Of a stretch of 11,373 bases of DNA, positions 7,115 through 11,373 are shown in pieces. Origin of the DNA: JANRKF01 sp964519595 (GTDB taxonomy: Bacteria > Pseudomonadota > Alphaproteobacteria > Rickettsiales > SXRF01); NCBI GenBank assembly GCA_964519595.1, contig CAZFJN010000053.1, forward strand, positions 1-11,373, in the 5' to 3' direction. The position numbers were made by a program, and so were the translations under genes. Under the pieces are notes generated by a model that was not told the DNA's origin, ran no database searches, and saw only the letters and a program-made list of their open reading frames with translations. How positions within the stretch are numbered: the stretch's first letter is position 1; each line of letters begins with the position of its first letter.

Positions 7115-7163
7115 TACTAACACCGCAGCATATTAAGTTATTTAATATGCTGCGGTGTTAGTA
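7115..7163. terminator. Long perfect hairpin, possible terminator or mobile palindrome
   Basis: Bases 7115-7136 and 7142-7163 are exact reverse complements (22-base arms, five-base loop GTTAT at 7137-7141). It begins two bases past the stop of the small ORF at 7166-7390 and lies upstream of the petABC promoter, so it could insulate the two units. The U-tract expected for a rho-independent terminator is poor: on the minus strand the stem is followed by GTCAAAAAACC, on the plus strand by only four T (7164-7167). The length and perfection of the arms are also unusual for a terminator, so a processed-RNA structure or a REP/MITE-like element remains possible. Confidence 0.6.
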
Positions 7164-7165
7164 TT

Positions 7166-7390
7166 TTAAGCCTGTTTCACCAGCGCGGCATGAAAGACGG
7201 CAAAGAACCATTCCAGCACATGTCCGCCGCCTTGAATGAATCTATCCAGCCAGAGATTAGAAACATCAACGCATTGATCAACCGTTGACATGTCAAATAA
7301 ACACACGCTGAAGCCTGACGCGAACGCGGCGAAAGAAAAGCCGGTCACTAAAAAAAATCCGCCAATTTTAGGGTCTACATTATTGAACAT
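7166..7390 (-). CDS. Small hypothetical protein, doubtful
   Basis: This 74-codon reading frame is not recognised. It has a hydrophobic stretch at about 10-33 (rich in Phe, Ala, Gly), three cysteines (30, 40 and two short of it none further, so effectively C30 and C40), Trp at 47 and 61, and an amphipathic C-terminal part (about 50-72). One membrane segment is plausible. In favour: it fills the gap between petABC and trmL, and a strong hairpin starts two bases after its stop. Against: there is no convincing ribosome site before the ATG at 7388-7390, and frames of this size arise by chance. A GTG at codon 15, preceded by GGCGGA, would give a 60-residue version. If it is not a gene, 6988-7454 holds only the promoter region, the hairpin and otherwise featureless sequence. 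Confidence 0.35.
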   Translation of the reverse strand: MFNNVDPKIGGFFLVTGFSFAAFASGFSVCLFDMSTVDQCVDVSNLWLDRFIQGGGHVLEWFFAVFHAALVKQA

Positions 7391-7454
7391 CGGACTATTA
7401 TCGCACAGTACGAATCTTTACATAATAAGTTTTTTATGACAATTTGGTAACAAT

Positions 7455-7916
7455 ATGCAAATTGTTTTATATCAACCGGATATTCCGCAGAATACTGGCA
7501 GTTTCCTGCGCTTATGCGCTTGTCTTGACCTTGAGCTGCATATTATTGAGCCATGCGGCTTTGCGTTTGATGAAAAGAAAATGCAGCGCGTGGCAATGGA
7601 TTATGCACAGAAAGTAATGTTATTTCGTCATAATAGCTGGAAAAACTTCCTTGATATAAAGCAAGGCTATATTGGCGCGCGTTTGCTATTGCTGACTACG
7701 AAAGCAACACTTGCTTATACTGATTGCGCTTATCAATATAATGATTTTTTGCTGCTTGGCCGTGAATCATCAGGAGTGCCGCCGGAGATTCATCAGGAGG
7801 TTGATTTAAGTGTGACTATTCCAATGTGCAATAAGGCGCGTTCATTGAATGTGGTAAATGCAGCGAGCATGGTTGCTGGCGAGGCGTTGCGACAGACAAG
7901 ATGGAATTTTTCCTGA
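7455..7916 (+). CDS. trmL: tRNA (cytidine/uridine-34 2'-O)-methyltransferase, TrmL type
   Basis: TrmL is a small SPOUT-family (SpoU) enzyme that methylates the 2'-OH of the wobble nucleotide of certain leucine tRNAs using S-adenosylmethionine. The 153-residue product is the size of E. coli TrmL (157). It shows the three family motifs: N-T-G-S-F-L-R-L (13-20) with the catalytic-type arginine, L-G-R-E-S-S-G-V-P (101-109), and I-P-M followed by R-S-L-N-V-V-N-A-A-S (about 122-138) that forms the knotted cofactor pocket. I-E-P-C-G-F (31-36) is also family-typical. The start is the first ATG, with a modest GGTAA site five bases upstream. A possible promoter (-10 CATAAT at 7421-7426) lies in the short divergent gap. 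hemF follows on the same strand after 109 bases. Specificity for tRNA-Leu is inferred from the family, not shown here. Confidence 0.92.
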   Translation: MQIVLYQPDIPQNTGSFLRLCACLDLELHIIEPCGFAFDEKKMQRVAMDYAQKVMLFRHNSWKNFLDIKQGYIGARLLLLTTKATLAYTDCAYQYNDFLLLGRESSGVPPEIHQEVDLSVTIPMCNKARSLNVVNAASMVAGEALRQTRWNFS

Positions 7917-7969
7917 AGCAGCAACAGCTGGAAATCTGGAAAGATCAAATAAAATAAAAATGAAAAGTC

Positions 7970-8024
7970 AGGGATAAAAATTTAGAGATAAAAAAGATAA
8001 AGCAGATAAAAATGAAAGATAAAA
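7970..8024 (+). repeat. GATAAA(A) simple repeat leader of hemF
   Basis: Five GATAAA units, usually followed by more A, occur between the trmL stop and the hemF ATG, mixed with GATAAAGC and ATGAAA variants. The stretch is almost free of C and has no clear Shine-Dalgarno motif. An ATG at 8012 inside it is out of frame with hemF. The remaining gap (7917-7969) shows nothing recognisable. Confidence 0.75.
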
Positions 8025-8025
8025 A

Positions 8026-8979
8026 ATGGAAAAAAAGCAAAATAAGCAAAATATAGAAAATCAAACTATAGAAACTATAGAAAATATAGAAGATAAAAAA
8101 CAACAAGCTGCCGCTTGGTTTCGTCAGCTGCGCGATATGATTTGCGCTGAGTTTGAAAAAATTGAGCAGGAATTAATTGAGCAGGAATTAATCAAGCAGG
8201 AATTAAAAGCTGCGGTGAAAAATTCCGGCTGTTTTCAGCGCGATGTGTGGTCACGCGCAGAAGGAGGCGGCGGCGAGATGAGCATAATGCGCGGCGGTGT
8301 ATTTGAAAAAGTCGGCGTGAATATTTCAACCGTGCATGGTGAATTTTCTGAATCTTTTCGCAAAGAAATTCCCGGCGCGGATGAAAAACCGTATTTCTGG
8401 GCGAGTGGAATTTCTCTGGTTGCACATATGCGCTCACCGCTTGTTCCGGCAGTGCATATGAATACCAGATTCATAGTGGTAAGTGATAATAAGAATGCAG
8501 AAGCCGGAAATACACGCTGCTGGTTTGGCGGAGGCGCTGATCTTACTCCGATGGTTGAAAACAAAGATGACAGCGCTGATTTTCATGCCGCATTCAAAGC
8601 CGCCTGCGACAAGCATGATGCTGCTTATTATCCTAAATTTAAAAAATGGTGTGATGAATATTTCTTTTTAAAACACAGAAATGAGCCGCGTGGAATTGGC
8701 GGAATATTTTATGATTATCATAATAGCGGCAACTGGGAAAATGACTTCGCTTTTACTAAAGATGTCGGAGGAGCGTTTTTAGCTGTTTATCCGGAAGTAG
8801 TGCGTCGTCATATGCACAAGGAATGGACAAATGAGGAGCGCGAACATCAGTTGCGGCGGCGCGGACGTTATGTTGAATTTAATCTGCTCTATGATCGTGG
8901 CACTAAATTTGGCTTGATGACTGGCGGCAATACGGAAGCTATTCTGATGTCGCTGCCTCCGGAGGTGAAGTGGCCGTAA
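8026..8979 (+). CDS. hemF: Aerobic coproporphyrinogen III oxidase
   Basis: HemF carries out the oxygen-dependent oxidative decarboxylation of coproporphyrinogen III to protoporphyrinogen IX, a late step in heme synthesis. The 317 residues contain the whole family core: E-G-G-G-G-E-M-S (79-86), the S-T-V-H-G-E-F segment (101-107), P-A-V-H-M-N-T-R (141-148), W-F-G-G-G-A-D-L-T-P (166-175), H-R-N-E-P-R-G (217-223) and G-R-Y-V-E-F-N-L-L-Y-D-R-G (280-292). By spacing against E. coli HemF, H134, H144, H187 and H217 match its four annotated metal/catalytic histidines. The first ~24 residues (Asn/Gln/Ile/Glu repeats) and residues 46-60 (I-E-Q-E-L, I-E-Q-E-L, I-K-Q-E-L) are simple-sequence expansions that make it longer than the usual ~300. 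No internal ATG before codon 38 gives a better start. The last 41 bases overlap the convergent permease gene. Its place beside petABC fits heme supply for cytochromes. Confidence 0.97.
   Translation: MEKKQNKQNIENQTIETIENIEDKKQQAAAWFRQLRDMICAEFEKIEQELIEQELIKQELKAAVKNSGCFQRDVWSRAEGGGGEMSIMRGGVFEKVGVNISTVHGEFSESFRKEIPGADEKPYFWASGISLVAHMRSPLVPAVHMNTRFIVVSDNKNAEAGNTRCWFGGGADLTPMVENKDDSADFHAAFKAACDKHDAAYYPKFKKWCDEYFFLKHRNEPRGIGGIFYDYHNSGNWENDFAFTKDVGGAFLAVYPEVVRRHMHKEWTNEEREHQLRRRGRYVEFNLLYDRGTKFGLMTGGNTEAILMSLPPEVKWP
8161..8205 (+). repeat. 15-base in-frame triplication inside hemF
   Basis: ATTGAGCAGGAATTA occurs exactly twice (8161-8175, 8176-8190), and a third copy differs by two bases (ATCAAGCAGGAATTA, 8191-8205). 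Each unit encodes I-E/K-Q-E-L, lengthening an amphipathic helix near the N-terminus without breaking the frame. The near identity of the copies suggests a recent event. Confidence 0.95.
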
Positions 8980-10240
8980 TCCGCCATAAAACAACCAGCG
9001 CCGGAATTCCGATAATTGCTGAAAGAATAAAAAATCCGTCCCAGCCGAGATGCTCCGCCGCATAGCCGGAAGATGTGCCAAGCCATGTTCTCCCAACTGC
9101 CGACAAGGATGAAAGCAAGGCAAACTGCGTAGCGGTAAAACGCAGATTCATCAAACTTCCCATATAGGCAATCAGCGCGGTAGTTGCCAGCCCGCCGCTT
9201 ATATTATCCAGTCCGATGGTAAGCGCCAGAGCGTAAAGTTCTGCGCCGACATGCGCCTGCCAGATGAAGGCAAGATTGCTGATGCTTGCTGCAATTCCGC
9301 CAATCCAGAGCGATTTTATCACGCCTAGTCGGAATACCATAATACCGCCTAAAATACTGCCAACGGCAAGAGCCGCCAGACCGTATAGTTTTCCGACATT
9401 GGCGATTTCAATTTTACTGAAACCAAGCTCCAGATAAAAAGGATATGCCATTATGCCAAGAAAAGCATCCGCCATGCGGTAGAGAATTATGAACAACAAT
9501 ATTTCAATCGCCTGCGGACGTTTGAGAAAATCAAAAAAAGGATTTATCGCATATTCAGTCAACCACTGAGCAGTCGACATACGGATTAATTTTTGCGACT
9601 GATTATGATTGTGAATATCCGGCTCTTTTATGTTTAATAACGTCAGACATAGCGCCAGCATGATCGCCGCCATTATCAGATAAGCATTCTGCCAGCCGAA
9701 ATAATAGGCGAGATAAAGAGCGCCAACTGCGGAAATTAAATTATTGCCGACGCGATAACCTAAAACGAATAATGCCGAGCCAGCTCCTTGCATTGCAACC
9801 GGCAGTATCTCAACGCGGTAAGCGTCTTTTGCAATGTCATGACTGGCAGAAAAAAACGCCAGAAAAAATGCTAAAATTCCAATTATGAGAGGTTGCTCGG
9901 AAGGATCGCTCAAGCCCATAAGCGCCAGACATAAAGCCATCATCAGCTGCGTAATAAGCATCCAGCCGCGTCTTTTGCCAAGATATGGAATTGTAAAACC
10001 ATCAAGCAATGGCGACCACAGAAATTTAAGCGAATAAGGAGTTGCTATTGCTGCGAAGATGCCGATTGTTTCTTTGCTGATTCCTTCTTCAAAAAGCCAG
10101 GCGGAAAGAAGGCCAGCAGTAAGCGCAAGCGGCAGTCCGCTTGGAATTCCAAGAAAAAACTGCAATAAAACCGGACTATGGAAATATAGCCTAACAAGAC
10201 TGTTTTGAGAAAAACTATTGTGAAAGAAACTATAATTCAC
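8939..10240 (-). CDS. ampG: AmpG-family muropeptide MFS permease
   Basis: AmpG is an inner-membrane major-facilitator permease that imports anhydro-muropeptides released by cell-wall turnover, for recycling and beta-lactamase signalling. The 433-residue product closely follows E. coli AmpG in its first half: S-G-L-P-L-A-L (34-40), K-F-L-W-S-P-L-L-D (72-80), G-K-R-R-G-W (88-93, the MFS loop 2-3 motif), F-S-A-S-H-D-I, G-A-G-S-A and V-L-G-Y-R. Near the end, F-T-A-T-Q-F-A-L-L-S-S-L-S-A-V-G-R matches the AmpG C-terminal signature. About 12 membrane helices fit the hydrophobicity; E. coli AmpG is longer (491). The start is a GTG (complement of 10238-10240) whose bases overlap the kinase stop as GTGA, suggesting translational coupling. 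The C-terminal tail (T-S-P-P-E-A-A-T-S-E) lies in the 41-base overlap with hemF. Some alphaproteobacteria carry several AmpG paralogues, so the exact substrate is inferred. Confidence 0.88.
   Translation of the reverse strand: MNYSFFHNSFSQNSLVRLYFHSPVLLQFFLGIPSGLPLALTAGLLSAWLFEEGISKETIGIFAAIATPYSLKFLWSPLLDGFTIPYLGKRRGWMLITQLMMALCLALMGLSDPSEQPLIIGILAFFLAFFSASHDIAKDAYRVEILPVAMQGAGSALFVLGYRVGNNLISAVGALYLAYYFGWQNAYLIMAAIMLALCLTLLNIKEPDIHNHNQSQKLIRMSTAQWLTEYAINPFFDFLKRPQAIEILLFIILYRMADAFLGIMAYPFYLELGFSKIEIANVGKLYGLAALAVGSILGGIMVFRLGVIKSLWIGGIAASISNLAFIWQAHVGAELYALALTIGLDNISGGLATTALIAYMGSLMNLRFTATQFALLSSLSAVGRTWLGTSSGYAAEHLGWDGFFILSAIIGIPALVVLWRITATSPPEAATSE
8956..8965. other. Palindrome CCTCCGGAGG in the hemF/ampG overlap
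   Basis: A perfect 10-base palindrome lies in the convergent overlap. Because of the frame relation it encodes P-P-E on both strands: HemF residues 311-313 and the AmpG tail. It is too short, and lacks a T-run, to call a terminator. Confidence 0.7.
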
Positions 10241-11277
10241 GCCGCAAATTCCGCTATAATATTCTCCAACGAGCGCATGGTTCGCGCGCCGAGCTGCTGG
10301 ATAATATGTCCGGCGCAGCGATTGCCTAAAATGGCTGATTGCTTATGCGAACGTCCGTTTGCATATCCGAATAAAAATCCGGCCGCGAATAAATCGCCAG
10401 CTCCGGTTGTATCAACAAGTTTTTCCACGCGCTCAGCGCCGACATGTTCAATATTTTTATCAGTTACGATAACAGCGCCTTTTTCACTACAGGTAATTGC
10501 TGCAACTTCGCATTTTCCTTGCAGCATTTCTATGGCTTTGTTTAAATCATCTGAAGAATTATCTGACTTATCAACTTCAAATAATGCTAACAGCTCGGCT
10601 TCATTGGCGAATAAAATATCCACCTCTTCGTTAATTAAAGCGAGAAATTCGCTGCGGAAACGATTAACGCAAAAACTATCCGACAAGGTAAGAGCTACTT
10701 TTCTGCCGCGTGTTTTTGCGGCGGCAATGGCGGCGCGGATTGCTTCCTTGGCTTGTGGAATATCCCACAAATAACCTTCTATATAGAGTATTTTTGCTTG
10801 TGCGATCAGCCGATGATCTATATCGCTGATAGTAACGCGGTTACAAGCGCCGATAAAAGTAGCCATGGTGCGTTGCGCGTCAGGAGTTACACAAACCAGA
10901 CAATTCGCCGTTGCCGGACCTTCCTTGGCAGAATTCGTGGTAAAATGAACGCCAACGCTACGCAGATCGTGAGTAAAAATTCTGCCGAGCTGATCATCAG
11001 CGACCTTGCCGATAAAAGCAGTTTTGCCGCCAAGAGAGGCAATTCCGGCCAGAGTATTAGCTACTGACCCTCCGGAGCATTCCGTAGTCTGCCCTAGCTC
11101 TTTATAAAGCGCAGCGGACTGAGCTTCATCAACAAGCTGCATTGTGCCTTTTTTAAGAGAGTTTCTGGCCAGAAAATCATCATCGACATAAGATAAAATA
11201 TCGACAATCGCATTGCCGATTCCGACAACATCATATTGTATCTGCGTATCGTAAGACTGCATATCATAATTACTCAT
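10237..11277 (-). CDS. PfkB-family kinase, probably adenosine kinase-like
   Basis: PfkB (ribokinase-fold) enzymes phosphorylate sugars or nucleosides with ATP. The 346-residue product starts its core with D-V-V-G-I-G-N-A-I-V-D (16-26), has the first signature G-G-S-V-A-N-T (69-75), N-E-A-E (225-228), and the second signature D-T-T-G-A-G-D (289-295) with catalytic base D295. N-A-I-V-D in the first strand and the overall arrangement resemble alphaproteobacterial proteins annotated as adenosine kinase, but ribokinase or fructokinase activity cannot be excluded from sequence alone. The start is well supported by AAGGA (complement of 11284-11288), seven bases before the ATG. The first 15 residues carry a repeated Y-D-x-Q pattern (Y-D-M-Q, Y-D-T-Q) from a short DNA duplication and look like an added leader. 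It is the first gene of a two-gene unit with ampG, sharing a 4-base stop/start overlap. Confidence 0.85.
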   Translation of the reverse strand: MSNYDMQSYDTQIQYDVVGIGNAIVDILSYVDDDFLARNSLKKGTMQLVDEAQSAALYKELGQTTECSGGSVANTLAGIASLGGKTAFIGKVADDQLGRIFTHDLRSVGVHFTTNSAKEGPATANCLVCVTPDAQRTMATFIGACNRVTISDIDHRLIAQAKILYIEGYLWDIPQAKEAIRAAIAAAKTRGRKVALTLSDSFCVNRFRSEFLALINEEVDILFANEAELLALFEVDKSDNSSDDLNKAIEMLQGKCEVAAITCSEKGAVIVTDKNIEHVGAERVEKLVDTTGAGDLFAAGFLFGYANGRSHKQSAILGNRCAGHIIQQLGARTMRSLENIIAEFAA

Positions 11278-11288
11278 AAAAAATCCTT

Positions 11289-11373
11289 TTTCTGATCCTT
11301 GATTCCCTTAATTCATTAATTCCTTGCTTCCTTGATTACTTACCTTGATCCCTGATCCCTGATTCCAGATTCC
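11289..11373. repeat. Heptamer tandem repeat upstream of the kinase gene
   Basis: At the window edge four 7-base units follow each other on the plus strand: TGATCCC (11346-11352), TGATCCC (11353-11359), TGATTCC (11360-11366) and AGATTCC (11367-11373). Degenerate echoes (TTGATTCCC, ATTCCTTGCTTCCTTGATTAC) reach down to about 11289. On the coding strand this reads as G/A-rich GGGATCA/GGAATCA units just upstream of the ribosome site. No promoter could be assigned with confidence, and the repeat may continue past the window. Confidence 0.8.

Noticed and set aside
8012..8014. Alternative hemF start at the upstream ATG
   Set aside because: It is 14 bases upstream and out of frame with hemF.
10205..10774. 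189-codon plus-strand reading frame opposite the kinase
   Set aside because: It is a shadow of the PfkB-family gene, whose signature motifs are intact on the other strand; its translation shows no family pattern.

Overview
The window reads as ordinary chromosome from an alphaproteobacterium with a moderately AT-rich genome. The assignment rests on four things: a three-gene cytochrome bc1 operon with separate cytochrome b and c1 genes, alphaproteobacterial-style LptD and SurA, an aerobic HemF, and a PfkB-family adenosine-kinase-like gene. Genus is not readable from sequence alone. No phage, insertion sequence, plasmid, CRISPR, tRNA or rRNA gene was seen.

Layout, left to right. Bases 1-45 (-) hold the first 15 codons of a membrane protein that runs off the window, possibly a prepilin peptidase. 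Then, all on the minus strand, come a SurA-type periplasmic chaperone (177-1535), the outer-membrane LPS translocon LptD (1637-4207), and the bc1 operon: cytochrome c1 (4311-5105), cytochrome b (5117-6412) and the Rieske protein (6418-6987). A promoter with two dyads sits in front of the Rieske gene. A 49-base near-perfect hairpin (7115-7163) and a doubtful 74-codon ORF (7166-7390) separate this block from a plus-strand pair: TrmL-like tRNA methyltransferase (7455-7916) and coproporphyrinogen III oxidase HemF (8026-8979). HemF converges on, and overlaps by 41 bases, an AmpG-type muropeptide permease (8939-10240, -). The permease start overlaps by 4 bases the stop of a PfkB-family nucleoside/sugar kinase (10237-11277, -).

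How the genes fit together. The bc1 genes form one tightly packed transcription unit making complex III. HemF, transcribed divergently beside it, feeds the heme branch that the two cytochromes need. LptD and SurA belong to the same envelope pathway, since SurA-type chaperones deliver outer-membrane barrels such as LptD. AmpG recycles cell-wall muropeptides. Every recognisable core gene looks intact, with its catalytic or cofactor residues present.

No new gene system was found. The most distinctive feature is that nearly every place free of strong protein constraint carries short tandem duplications of 7-15 bases. They occur in gaps (90-115, 1558-1583, 1603-1630, 7970-8024, 11346-11373), in non-conserved N-termini (SurA, HemF, the kinase), at the SurA stop codon, and apparently in an Asn/Ser-rich insert in LptD. 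The next most interesting items are the long hairpin at 7115-7163 and the dyads over the bc1 promoter.
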